DNA of 48,445 bases from NCBI GenBank assembly GCA_025055285.1, contig JANWXM010000027.1, positions 1 to 48,445 on the forward strand, in the 5' to 3' direction. The notes under the pieces are model-generated. The model saw only the letters and a list, made by a program, of their open reading frames with translations, did not search any database and was not told the origin of the DNA. Numbering within the stretch: position 1 is the first letter of the stretch; each line of letters begins with the position of its first letter. The position numbers and the translations under genes were made by a program. Shown here piece after piece: positions 7,615 to 16,187 of this stretch. Source of the stretch: Saprospiraceae bacterium. GTDB lineage: Bacteria > Bacteroidota > Bacteroidia > Chitinophagales > Saprospiraceae.

Positions 7615-8649
7615 CTACTCTCGGGCTTGACGAGAAAGCCAGTCTTGGAATCTTCGGGCGTTAACGAGATGCGCGGCATAGGTAGCGGCAAATACATGGG
7701 TTCCTGAATCGTCTGGGCGAGCACAAAAGAAGAAGTAATTGTGTTTTTCTGGATTCAAAACGGCATCTATGCTTGAAATGGACGCCATACTAATAGGGCC
7801 AGGCGGCAGGCCTTTGTACAGATAAGTATTGTAGGGTGAATCAAAAGTTGTGTGGTATTGGGTAACGCGTTTGACGGTGAAGTCGCGCGTAGCAAACACG
7901 CAAGTAGGGTCGGCTTGTAGAGGCATTCCCACGCGCAACCGATTCAGGTAGACGCCGGCAATGGTGGGTCGTTCGTTTTTGTCGTTGGTTTCGCGCTCTA
8001 CAATGGAGGCAAGTGTATAGACCTCAATAGGTGAAAATCCTAAGGTTTGAGCTTTTTGCAAGCGGTCGTTCTTAGACCAAAAAATTTTATTTTCCTTAGC
8101 CATGCGTTCTAGGAAGGCGCGAGGCGTAGTATTCCAAAACATCTCATATGTATTCGGAATAAACAGCGCCATCAGCGTTTGAGGAGTGTATCCGAACTCG
8201 GCCAGTAGGGCTGCATCGGAAAATGCAGCAGCAAAGGCCGCAGAGTCAAGTTCAAAATACTTGCCAGCCAGCGCTGCGATATCTTCAGGTAAGCGCTCAA
8301 CGTTAAGTACAAAGCGAATTGGCGCCTGTGGGCCTGCGCGCAAGTGCTGGATTAGCCTTCGGTTACTCCATCCAGGTTCAATCTTGAAACGCCCAGGGCG
8401 CATTTGTGGACGGCGATACTTCATCTTCTCCGCAACCCACAGGAAACTCTCGCGATCCGTTAGAAACCCTCCCTGCATAAGGCTGTCTACCACTTGTTCA
8501 AAAGTAGCACCCGTAGGGATGTACAAATATTCCCGCCTAAGTTTGTTAGGTACCCCCGAGAAGTAAACGGCTTTGAGTGGTTTCCAGGCAATTACGGCGG
8601 CAGCGATGACGGCAGCGAATAAAATCAGCGCAATGAGTTTTCCTCTCAT
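7615..8649 (-). CDS. mltG: Endolytic murein transglycosylase MltG (YceG family)
   Basis: Inner-membrane lytic transglycosylase that cuts nascent glycan strands and sets their length. About 344 residues with one N-terminal membrane span (LIALILFAAVIAAAVIAW) and the rest periplasmic. LASIVERETNDKNERP carries the catalytic Glu near residue 217, followed by IAGVYLNRLRVGMPLQADPT, the strongest family signature. TYLYKGLPPGPISMAS and the YFFFCARPDDSGTHVFA end are also typical. I prefer ATG 8649 (MRGKLIAL); an in-frame ATG two codons earlier is possible. It diverges from bamD across about 300 bp. Confidence 0.92.
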   Translation of the reverse strand: MRGKLIALILFAAVIAAAVIAWKPLKAVYFSGVPNKLRREYLYIPTGATFEQVVDSLMQGGFLTDRESFLWVAEKMKYRRPQMRPGRFKIEPGWSNRRLIQHLRAGPQAPIRFVLNVERLPEDIAALAGKYFELDSAAFAAAFSDAALLAEFGYTPQTLMALFIPNTYEMFWNTTPRAFLERMAKENKIFWSKNDRLQKAQTLGFSPIEVYTLASIVERETNDKNERPTIAGVYLNRLRVGMPLQADPTCVFATRDFTVKRVTQYHTTFDSPYNTYLYKGLPPGPISMASISSIDAVLNPEKHNYFFFCARPDDSGTHVFAATYAAHLVNARRFQDWLSRQARE

Positions 8650-8914
8650 AAGCATTTGCTTTTTCCTAAAGCAAAGAACGCACAGAGCAATTTTTCTGCA
8701 TACATGTAGTGCGCTTTCACATGCCTATGAACTACTTCGACCAAATTTGCCCAAAACGCCAAACAACCTGCGGGCGCATTTTTGCATCACTATGTCGCGC
8801 AAGCTCCTTGCGGTTGCCTCAATTAAATTCTCCAACAAATAGGTATACCCCGCCGCAAGCCGCGAGGAAAACCGAAGGAGAACTTTTAAACCTGATGCAT
8901 TTAGCGAAGTTCTG

Positions 8915-8942
8915 TTGATTACTGGAAAACACCGTACCTTTG
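8915..8942 (+). promoter_or_regulatory. bamD promoter with -7 box 6 nt before the start codon
   Basis: TTG at 8915-8917 (-33 element), a 17-bp spacer, then TACCTTTG at 8935-8942. The ATG of bamD is at 8949, only 6 nt after the -7 box. Transcription normally begins about 5-8 nt after this box, so the mRNA should start at or next to the start codon. Confidence 0.55.
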
Positions 8943-8948
8943 CGCGCC

Positions 8949-9761
8949 ATGAAAAACGCATTCTGGCTGCTGCTCATCTTTTTTAGCTTTTCGGCCTGTA
9001 AGAGTGAATACGAGCGCATTCGCACCAGCGGAGATACAAACCTCATTCTGAAAAAGGCATACGAATATTACGACAAGAGCGATTATCAACGCGCGCAAGG
9101 CCTCTTCGACCTCGTTCTCAATAGCTTACGCGGCGGCAAAGATGCCGAAAAAGCCTACTTTTACCACGCCTATACTTATTATCACTTGAAACAGTACACG
9201 CTAGCCGCCTATTATTTTAAGAATTTTACCAACACTTTCACCACTTCCTCTTACCGAGAGGAGGCAGCCTTTATGTCGGCTTATTCCAATTACTTGCTAT
9301 CACCATCGTTTCGCTTAGATCAAAGCAGCACACGTCAAGCAATTGAGGACTTTCAGTTGTTTGCTAACCTGTTTCCCAATAGCAAGCGCGTGGCCGACTG
9401 CAACAAATACATCGACATCCTACGCCGTAAGCTAGAGCAAAAAGCTTTTGCCGAGGGCGAGTTGTATTTCAATCTTAGGCAGTATCGCTCTTCAGTTATC
9501 TCCTTTGAAAATCTGCTGCGCGATTACCCAGAAAGTCCCGATGTAGAGCGCGTGCGTTACCTCATCGCTAAGGCCTCCCTCTTGTTAAGCCAAAACAGCA
9601 TATTAGAGAAGAAACCAGAGCGTTATCAGGAAACGATTAACCGCTGCAATGACTTTATAGAAAAGCATCCTTCGGGTAAATACACCAAAGAGGTGCGCCA
9701 AATGCGTCAAACGGCCGAACGCGAGATGAGAGCGGCGCGGAAACAACTAGGATTATCATAA
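8949..9761 (+). CDS. bamD: Outer-membrane protein assembly factor BamD (lipoprotein)
   Basis: Lipoprotein of the BAM complex, which inserts barrel proteins into the outer membrane. 270 residues. The lipobox is FSFSAC after a short hydrophobic segment, so Cys18 is the predicted lipidation site. Tetratricopeptide-like repeats follow (YEYYDKSDYQRAQGLFDLVL, AYTYYHLKQYTLAAYYFKNF, EGELYFNLRQYRSSVISFEN) with the LRDYPESP and YSNYLLSP motifs of BamD/YfiO. I chose ATG 8949 over the in-frame ATG 8940, which overlaps the promoter box. It leads a run with rpoZ, coaBC and a DUF4835 gene, a conserved Bacteroidota order. Confidence 0.92.
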   Translation: MKNAFWLLLIFFSFSACKSEYERIRTSGDTNLILKKAYEYYDKSDYQRAQGLFDLVLNSLRGGKDAEKAYFYHAYTYYHLKQYTLAAYYFKNFTNTFTTSSYREEAAFMSAYSNYLLSPSFRLDQSSTRQAIEDFQLFANLFPNSKRVADCNKYIDILRRKLEQKAFAEGELYFNLRQYRSSVISFENLLRDYPESPDVERVRYLIAKASLLLSQNSILEKKPERYQETINRCNDFIEKHPSGKYTKEVRQMRQTAEREMRAARKQLGLS

Positions 9762-9820
9762 ATCTTTTGAAATAAAGCAATCTCAATCTTAGAAAAATAC
9801 ATTATCTTCAAAGTAGCACC

Positions 9821-10159
9821 ATGGTACCGGAAATTAAAACCAAAGCACAAGGGATAGACCCGAATGTTCATCCCCGTGATGTAAGCGACTTAGTAACCCC
9901 GACAGGCAACATCTACAAGAGTTTAGTTATTATTAGCAAACGCGCTGCTCAGTTGAACAATGAACTAAAGTGGGAAATTCAACGCAAACTAGAGGAGTTT
10001 GCCGTTCACAGCGATACCATCGAGGAAGTACAGGAGAATAAAGAGCAGATTGAGATTTCGCGCTTCTACGAGCGCTTACCCAATCCGGCGCTAATTGCTA
10101 CCCATGAGTTCCTACATGGCGAACTGCAATGGCGTGACTCTGTGCAGTCGGAAGAATAG
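9821..10159 (+). CDS. rpoZ: RNA polymerase omega subunit (Bacteroidota Rpb6-like form)
   Basis: Small RNA polymerase subunit that helps fold and retain beta-prime. 112 residues. The core TPTGNIYKSLVIISKRAAQL then WEIQRKLEEFAVHSD and NKEQIEISRFYERLPNPALI is the characteristic Bacteroidota omega/Rpb6 pattern, ending near EFLHGELQWRDS. Its position between bamD and coaBC is a conserved order in this phylum and supports the call. Start ATG 9821 lies 59 bp after bamD; coaBC begins 17 bp later. The same reading frame contains no shorter alternative with the conserved core intact. Confidence 0.88.
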   Translation: MVPEIKTKAQGIDPNVHPRDVSDLVTPTGNIYKSLVIISKRAAQLNNELKWEIQRKLEEFAVHSDTIEEVQENKEQIEISRFYERLPNPALIATHEFLHGELQWRDSVQSEE

Positions 10160-10176
10160 CGCGAGGCGCCTTGTTC

Positions 10177-11373
10177 ATGAGGAAAATTGTCTTAGGCGTT
10201 AGCGGCTCCATAGCGGCGTATAAGGCAGCGCATTTAGTTCGCTTGCTGGTGAAAAGAGGCGATGAAGTGCGCGTAATCATGACGCCGGCAGCGACAACTT
10301 TTATTACGCCTCTTACGCTTTCGACGTTGTCTAAGCACAGTGTAATTACAGAAGTGAGTAGTGAGTTGGCATGGAACAACCACGTGGAGTTAGGTCTGTG
10401 GGCAGACGCTTACTTGATCGCACCGGCAACGGCTAATACTCTAGCTAAAATGGCCAACGGCCTGTGCGACAGTATTGTAACTGCAGTGTACCTATCGGCG
10501 CGTTGCCCTGTATTTGTAGCGCCAGCAATGGATGTGGACATGTGGCATCATCCGGCCACTCAGGCCAATTTAGAGCGTTTAAGGGCGCAAGGTGTAGGCA
10601 TCATTCCTGTATCCTATGGCGAACTTGCTAGCGGCCTAGTAGGCGAAGGGCGCATGGCTGAGCCAGAAGACATTGTTGAGCATCTTGACCTGGCTCTTGG
10701 CTCAAACCAAATTTTACAAGGCCTAAAGGCGCTAGTAACTGCTGGCCCTACCTACGAAGTACTTGATCCGGTGCGCTTTATCGGCAACTTTTCTACGGGA
10801 AGGATGGGTATTGCTATTGCTGAAGCACTTGCCCGAAAGGGAGCCGAAGTCGTACTTGTGCTCGGACCCACGCACTTGCGCCCCCGTCACGTAGGCGTGC
10901 AAGTGGTGCCCGTCGTATCCGCTCAGGACATGTATGAAGCCTGCTCTGCGCACTTTCCTGATAGCCGTATTGCGGTGCTTGCTGCTGCCGTGGCCGATTA
11001 CAAACCTCTCATGGTATCTGAAACCAAAATGAAAAAGCAAGGCGAAACTATCGCCTTAACGTTGGTAGAAACAATAGACATTGCAGCCCAATTGGGCCGC
11101 CAAAAACGCTCTGATCAACTGTTGGTTGGCTTTGCCTTAGAAACTGACAATGAAGAATTTAATGCGTGGTCAAAACTAGAAAAGAAAAACTTCGACTTTA
11201 TCGTCCTTAATTCCCTACGCCATAAAGGCGCTGGCTTTGGCCTCGATACTAATCGAGTTACCATCCTGCGACGCAACGGAACAAAAACGAGTTTTGAACT
11301 CAAATCCAAAAGTGCTGTTGCTGAAGACATCGTTCAAGAAATTGTTCACTGGGTAAACCTTAGGAGCTCTTAG
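10177..11373 (+). CDS. coaBC: Bifunctional phosphopantothenoylcysteine decarboxylase / phosphopantothenate-cysteine ligase
   Basis: Catalyses two successive steps of coenzyme A synthesis. 398 residues. The N-terminal FMN-dependent CoaC domain (about 1-180) starts GVSGSIAAYKAAHLVRLL, has the active-site His in WNNHVELGLWAD, and carries PAMDVDMWHHPATQ, where Asp replaces the Asn of the E. coli PxMNxxMW motif; I believe this variant is usual in the phylum. GLVGEGRMAEPEDI follows. The CTP-dependent CoaB domain (about 185-398) has VTAGPTYEVLDPVRFI, NFSTGRMGIAIAEAL and AAAVADYKP. ATG 10177 is preferred to the TTG two codons earlier. Confidence 0.95.
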   Translation: MRKIVLGVSGSIAAYKAAHLVRLLVKRGDEVRVIMTPAATTFITPLTLSTLSKHSVITEVSSELAWNNHVELGLWADAYLIAPATANTLAKMANGLCDSIVTAVYLSARCPVFVAPAMDVDMWHHPATQANLERLRAQGVGIIPVSYGELASGLVGEGRMAEPEDIVEHLDLALGSNQILQGLKALVTAGPTYEVLDPVRFIGNFSTGRMGIAIAEALARKGAEVVLVLGPTHLRPRHVGVQVVPVVSAQDMYEACSAHFPDSRIAVLAAAVADYKPLMVSETKMKKQGETIALTLVETIDIAAQLGRQKRSDQLLVGFALETDNEEFNAWSKLEKKNFDFIVLNSLRHKGAGFGLDTNRVTILRRNGTKTSFELKSKSAVAEDIVQEIVHWVNLRSS

Positions 11374-11411
11374 CGCATCATTTACGCTAAAGGCAAAGAA
11401 TTTCTGAATCT

Positions 11412-12335
11412 ATGGCACGCTGTTTCCCTTTCGTCATTTGGATAATATGGCTCTTGGCAATTAGCCGCGCATATGCCCAGGGCGAACTAAACTGCACTGT
11501 GCGCATTAACACGCCGCAACTACAACAGACCGATCGCAGGGTTTTTGACCAACTGGAAGTGTCGCTTCGCGATTTTTTAAACAATACGAAATGGACTAAT
11601 GACGTCTACGAACCCGAAGAGCGCATTAAGTGCAACTTTATACTAACTATACGCAGCGAATTGGGCAATAACACGTTTGAGGGAGAACTGGCTGTTCAGT
11701 CAGTGCGACCAGTATATGGCTCTACGTACGAATCGCCCATGCTCTCGCATTTGGACAAGCAGATTGTCTTTCAGTATGAACAGAACCAACCCATCCAGTT
11801 TCAACCAGATGTAAACGACAATCCCATTTTGCCGTCGTTGTTTGCCTTCTATGCTTACATCATCCTGGCTCTAGACTACGACTCTTTCTCGCTATTTGGC
11901 GGCGACCCGTACTTGTTGCTTGCTCAACAAATCGTTACTAACATCCAAAATACGCCCGGTAACCCAGGCCCCGGCTGGCGCCCCGACGAGGGCGGAGGCA
12001 ACCGCAACCGCTACTGGCTTATAGAAAATCTGCTCAATCCGCGCGTCCGACCTTTTCGCTTTGCGATGTACACTTATCACCGAAAGGGCCTTGACCTCTT
12101 AACCTCGGATGTAAACGCGGCGAAGACAAACATCCTCCAAGCCCTGGAGGAGATAGACAAGGTAAACACCGCTTACTTCAATTCGATGATTGTCCAGTTG
12201 TTTGCCAACGCTAAGAAAGACGAAATCGTCGAGATGTGGAAAGTCGGTGAGCGTTCGCAGAAAGAGCGCGTCCAGCAAATCATGATTCGCGTAGACCCGG
12301 CCAATATGCCTCGCTATCGAGAAATCGGCTTATAG
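11412..12335 (+). CDS. DUF4835 family secreted protein
   Basis: 307 residues with a clear signal peptide (IWIIWLLAISRAYAQG, cleavage near 23). The mature N-terminus ELNCTVRINTPQLQQTDRRV, then FDQLEVSLRDFLNNTKWTND and QPIQFQP, matches the DUF4835 family, found next to coaBC in many Bacteroidota and usually followed by recN. Function unknown; probably a periplasmic or outer-membrane-associated protein. A proline/glycine-rich insert (NTPGNPGPGWRPDEGGGN) lies near residue 180. It begins 38 bp after coaBC. Here the next gene is dsbD, and recN is not in the window. Confidence 0.85.
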   Translation: MARCFPFVIWIIWLLAISRAYAQGELNCTVRINTPQLQQTDRRVFDQLEVSLRDFLNNTKWTNDVYEPEERIKCNFILTIRSELGNNTFEGELAVQSVRPVYGSTYESPMLSHLDKQIVFQYEQNQPIQFQPDVNDNPILPSLFAFYAYIILALDYDSFSLFGGDPYLLLAQQIVTNIQNTPGNPGPGWRPDEGGGNRNRYWLIENLLNPRVRPFRFAMYTYHRKGLDLLTSDVNAAKTNILQALEEIDKVNTAYFNSMIVQLFANAKKDEIVEMWKVGERSQKERVQQIMIRVDPANMPRYREIGL

Positions 12336-12478
12336 AGCCTTCTTCGTTGCATCTATCCGAATTTCGTTGCACCAACTTCGTTAAATCGAAGCCCTTTCAA
12401 ATAAGGATAAAAGTCACAGTGAGGCGAGAAGAAATGCTGTTTCTTTGCAGTCCACGCTTTTTAAAATATTGTAAAGTT

Positions 12479-14626
12479 ATGAGCCTCCGCCTGATAGTTG
12501 GGTTGATGACATTCGTCTTGTCTTTCTTTGGCTTAACGGCCCAAAATCCCGCTCGCTGGTCTTTTTCGGTAAGGGAAGTAGGCAACGGCGAATACGACCT
12601 AGTCTTTACCCTTACGCTGGCAGAGGGCTGGAACGCCTATTCTCAGTTCTTAGAGAGCGAAGATGGACCTGTGCCAACGTCCTTTACTTTTGAGGAAGGG
12701 CCACACTACCAGCGCAAAGGCCAGGTAAAGGAAAGCGGTAATAAGTTTACCAAATACGACAACGTGTTTGGTATGCATCTGACGAAGTTTGTGGGCACGG
12801 GTATCTTCACTCAACGCGTAGTAGTTACTGACCCTAGTAAGCCAATAAAGGGCTACTTAACCTACATGGTTTGTAACGATGAGATGTGCCTGCCGCCGCG
12901 CGACGTGGACTTTTCTTTTACTATTCCTGCTTCGAATGCAGCGAGCCCAAAGCCCACACCGTCGTCCGACCAGCCTCCGAAAAATCCTGCCTCCTCTAAT
13001 GATCGCATTCCTCAACCGCATTCGCCGAAGGAAGAGGCAAGTGTTGACCCTTTGCCCGAAACAAACAAACCTGCTGAACAAAAAGATCCTTATTTTCAAG
13101 GATTTTTTGACTCGAAGCGCGACATAAACCCGCAGGCATACGTCAGCTTGTGCGCGGCTGAGACGGAAGAGCGCGGCTCAGGCTGGTGGGTATTTATCGC
13201 AGGTTTTTTGGGAGGACTCGTTGCGCTCCTAACGCCATGCGTGTTTCCCATGATCCCGTTAACAGTTAGCTTTTTTACCAAACGTTCGCGCGATCGCAGT
13301 ACTGGGCTTCGCAATGCCCTATGGTACAGCGCCAGTATTGTGGTTATTTATGTAGGGATAGGTATCTTGCTTACAGCGCTTTTCGGCCCTACTATTCTGA
13401 ACGAGATGAGCACGGACATGTACTTTAACCTGCTCTTCTTTGTTGTCTTTGTCCTGTTTGCGCTGTCCTTTTTCGGGCTTTTTGAAATCACCTTGCCTGC
13501 CTCTTGGGTAGATCGCAGCGACCGAATGGCCGACAAAGGTGGCCTAGTGGGCATTTTTTTCATGGCCTTTACGCTGGCCCTTGTTTCATTCTCCTGCACA
13601 GGCCCTATCGTAGGCACACTCCTGGTAGAAACCGTCCGCACGAATGCGGGTGATGCGCTCTTTGGCGTGATTCCTCAGCGACCGCTTATCGGCATGACGG
13701 GCTTTGGATTAGCTCTTGCGCTGCCATTTGGCCTTTTTGCCATGTTTCCCGGCTGGCTCCAGAGCCTCCCTAAATCGGGCTCTTGGATGGACAACGTAAA
13801 GGTAACGCTGGGCTTTGTCGAACTAGCCTTAGCGCTCAAGTTTCTAAGTACGGCCGATATGGTACGACATTGGGGGATACTCAAGTTCGAACTCTTCCTC
13901 GCTTTGTGGTTGCTCATTGCGCTAGGGCTTGGCCTCTATCAGTTGGGGTTATTGCCTTTTTTGAAGGGTGCTTCCGGTCGTCCGGGTCTGGGTCGCTTGA
14001 TAACGGCAGGGCTGGCATTGTGGTTTGCGGGCTACCTCGGTTATGGGCTGCTTAACTATCAGTCCTTGAGCTTATTAAGTGGCATTGCTCCTCCGGTGCA
14101 CTATAACTATTTCCGCCCCATGGACTGCCCGCATCAGCTGGACTGTTATCACGATTTTGATGAGGCTGTACGCGTAGCTCAACTAGAAAACAAACCTCTT
14201 TTCGTGGATTTCACCGGATACGGCTGCGTCAACTGCCGCAAAATGGAGGAAAACGTGTGGAACGACAAGGAAATTCTGGCTCTCTTACGCGACCGCTACG
14301 TAGTGGTTTCTCTCTACGTAGATGACCAAGCTCGCCTCTTTCCCGACGATCGGCAAAAGTATTTACTCGATCGCCATACGGGTGAAAAGATCCGAACAGT
14401 AGGTGGCAAGTGGAGCAGCTTCCAAATCAACAACTTTGGGCGCAACTCTCAGCCCTGGTACGTCCTCATGCACAACGATGGAAAGACTCTGCTAAATCAG
14501 CCGCGCGGCTATACCCCCGATATAGATGAGTATCGCAGCTTTTTGGAATGCGGTCTGGCAGCCTTTGCTCAGCTGAAGGAGCGCCAAAGCGGTTCTTCGC
14601 TCATGGGTGAGGTGGGCCAACGCTAA
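12479..14626 (+). CDS. dsbD: Thiol:disulfide interchange protein DsbD
   Basis: Carries electrons from cytoplasmic thioredoxin across the inner membrane to periplasmic thiol proteins. 715 residues with three parts: a signal peptide and N-terminal immunoglobulin-like domain (about 20-150, redox pair in VCNDEMCLPP); a central membrane domain of about eight spans, with LLTPCVFPMIPLTVSFFTKR and SFSCTGPIVGTLL carrying its cysteines; and a C-terminal thioredoxin domain with CVNC at 583-586. A Pro/Ser/Lys-rich linker lies between the first two. I chose ATG 12479 because it starts a good signal peptide; the ATG at 12347 gives an unrelated 44-residue extension. Likely partners include secreted CxxC proteins such as those at 18620 and 31652. 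Confidence 0.93.
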   Translation: MSLRLIVGLMTFVLSFFGLTAQNPARWSFSVREVGNGEYDLVFTLTLAEGWNAYSQFLESEDGPVPTSFTFEEGPHYQRKGQVKESGNKFTKYDNVFGMHLTKFVGTGIFTQRVVVTDPSKPIKGYLTYMVCNDEMCLPPRDVDFSFTIPASNAASPKPTPSSDQPPKNPASSNDRIPQPHSPKEEASVDPLPETNKPAEQKDPYFQGFFDSKRDINPQAYVSLCAAETEERGSGWWVFIAGFLGGLVALLTPCVFPMIPLTVSFFTKRSRDRSTGLRNALWYSASIVVIYVGIGILLTALFGPTILNEMSTDMYFNLLFFVVFVLFALSFFGLFEITLPASWVDRSDRMADKGGLVGIFFMAFTLALVSFSCTGPIVGTLLVETVRTNAGDALFGVIPQRPLIGMTGFGLALALPFGLFAMFPGWLQSLPKSGSWMDNVKVTLGFVELALALKFLSTADMVRHWGILKFELFLALWLLIALGLGLYQLGLLPFLKGASGRPGLGRLITAGLALWFAGYLGYGLLNYQSLSLLSGIAPPVHYNYFRPMDCPHQLDCYHDFDEAVRVAQLENKPLFVDFTGYGCVNCRKMEENVWNDKEILALLRDRYVVVSLYVDDQARLFPDDRQKYLLDRHTGEKIRTVGGKWSSFQINNFGRNSQPWYVLMHNDGKTLLNQPRGYTPDIDEYRSFLECGLAAFAQLKERQSGSSLMGEVGQR

Positions 14627-14680
14627 AAAGAGCAGCAAGTCTTTTTCTGTTGAGCAGCTCCATACGTGAATGAGCGCGCT

Positions 14681-14688
14681 TACTTTTG
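14681..14688 (+). promoter_or_regulatory. -7 element TACTTTTG before the symporter gene
   Basis: Full match to TAnnTTTG, followed by GCGCGC. It lies 61 bp before the preferred ATG at 14750 and gives a leader of about 55 nt. No good -33 TTTG is seen at the usual spacing. Confidence 0.45.
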
Positions 14689-14749
14689 CGCGCATAGGCG
14701 GCGCGCAGATGCAGCATGCCTCATTGAGAAAACGCCGCGCTCAGCTGTT

Positions 14750-16078
14750 ATGCCTTGGTATCGGCAAATGCATTGGCAAATTATCGTTGGCCTCCTAATG
14801 GGCTTACTTTTCGGCATATTATGCGCTGCTAAAGGTTGGTCCTCTTTTACTAAGAACTGGGTGGCTCCGTTTGGCGACATTTTCCTCAATGGCCTCAAAC
14901 TTGTTGCTGTACCTCTAGTTCTGGGCTCTCTCATCTCAGGAGTGACCTCGCTATCGGATGTGAGCAAACTAGGGCGAATAGGCGGAAAAACGCTTGTGTT
15001 GTACATCACAACCACGGCTGTGGCCATAACGATTGGCTTGGTTTTGGCCAATATAGTTCAGCCCGGTGCATTCCTGCCTGCGCAAATGCGCAATGAATTA
15101 ATGGCAGCCTACAGCAGTGACGTAGAAAGCAGTCGTCAAAAAGTTCAGGATATAAGCAAAGGAGGACCACTTAAGATTCTGACGGACATGGTGCCGTCTA
15201 ATATTTTCAGCGCCGCTGCCAACAACAGCAACATGCTGCAAGTGGTCTTCTTTGCCATTTTCTTTGGTATCGGCTTACTTCAGTTGCCGAAGGACCGCGC
15301 TCAGCCACTCATTCGATTTTTCCAAAGTCTAAGCGAAGTGAGCATTCGATTGGTAGACATTATCATGCTCATGGCGCCACTAGGCGTGTTCGCACTGATT
15401 GCCAACACCATCACGGTTGCCTCGAAGGGCAATTTGGGCCAATTGGTTGGACTACTGCAGGGATTGCTCGCTTATTGCCTCACTGTAGTAGGTGGACTGG
15501 CCCTGCATACGTTTGGCGTTTATCACCTCATATTGCGCCTGTTTTCAAAAATGTCTTTTCGGCGCTTCGTGAGTGGCATTGGCAAAGCTCAATTAGTAGC
15601 TTTCTCTACGAGCAGCAGTGGGGCTACTCTACCCGTTACGATGGAATGCTGCGAAGAAAAGCTGGGCGTCTCTGAGGAAGTCTCCTCCTTTGTTTTGCCG
15701 CTAGGCGCTACCATCAACATGGATGGAACAGCGCTCTACCAAGGTGTGGCCACAGTCTTTATTGCTCAAGCTCTGGGCATGAACCTGAGCATAAGTACCC
15801 AAGTGAATGTCCTGCTGTTGGCCGTAATGGCTTCTATCGGAACAGCTGCCGTACCCGGAGCAGGTGTAGTGATGCTCATCATCATCCTGGAAAGCATTGG
15901 TGTGCCCAGTGCGGGCATCGCACTCATTCTTGGAGTAGACCGTATCCTCGACATGCTCCGCACGGTGACGAACGTTACCGGCGATTGTGTAGTGGCAGTG
16001 AGTGTGGCTGCCTCCGAAGGCCAATTGAGGACAACACTACCTGGGATTTCTCAAGACGAGATTCGCCTTAAAAATTAG
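14750..16078 (+). CDS. Dicarboxylate/amino acid:cation symporter (DAACS family)
   Basis: Inner-membrane, Na+- or H+-coupled uptake of glutamate, aspartate or C4-dicarboxylates. 442 residues with about eight membrane spans and two re-entrant loops. The serine-rich hairpin FSTSSSGATLPVTMECCEE is the classic HP1 signature. PLGATINMDGTALYQGVATVF matches the NMDGT motif, and GVDRILDMLRTVTNVTGDCV carries the TM8 Asp/Arg/Asn residues that contact substrate. I chose ATG 14750 (MPWYRQMHWQIIVG) because the TACTTTTG box at 14681 lies inside the longer upstream frame. Exact substrate undetermined. Confidence 0.9.
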   Translation: MPWYRQMHWQIIVGLLMGLLFGILCAAKGWSSFTKNWVAPFGDIFLNGLKLVAVPLVLGSLISGVTSLSDVSKLGRIGGKTLVLYITTTAVAITIGLVLANIVQPGAFLPAQMRNELMAAYSSDVESSRQKVQDISKGGPLKILTDMVPSNIFSAAANNSNMLQVVFFAIFFGIGLLQLPKDRAQPLIRFFQSLSEVSIRLVDIIMLMAPLGVFALIANTITVASKGNLGQLVGLLQGLLAYCLTVVGGLALHTFGVYHLILRLFSKMSFRRFVSGIGKAQLVAFSTSSSGATLPVTMECCEEKLGVSEEVSSFVLPLGATINMDGTALYQGVATVFIAQALGMNLSISTQVNVLLLAVMASIGTAAVPGAGVVMLIIILESIGVPSAGIALILGVDRILDMLRTVTNVTGDCVVAVSVAASEGQLRTTLPGISQDEIRLKN

Positions 16079-16187
16079 AGAAATTAAACTACTCCTCTCC
16101 ACTCCATATCCTGTGAAACTTAGAGAAGAGCAACCTTCTTAGAGGTCAATAGCACAAGATAGCCGAGAATACAAAAGTGCAGAGCCG

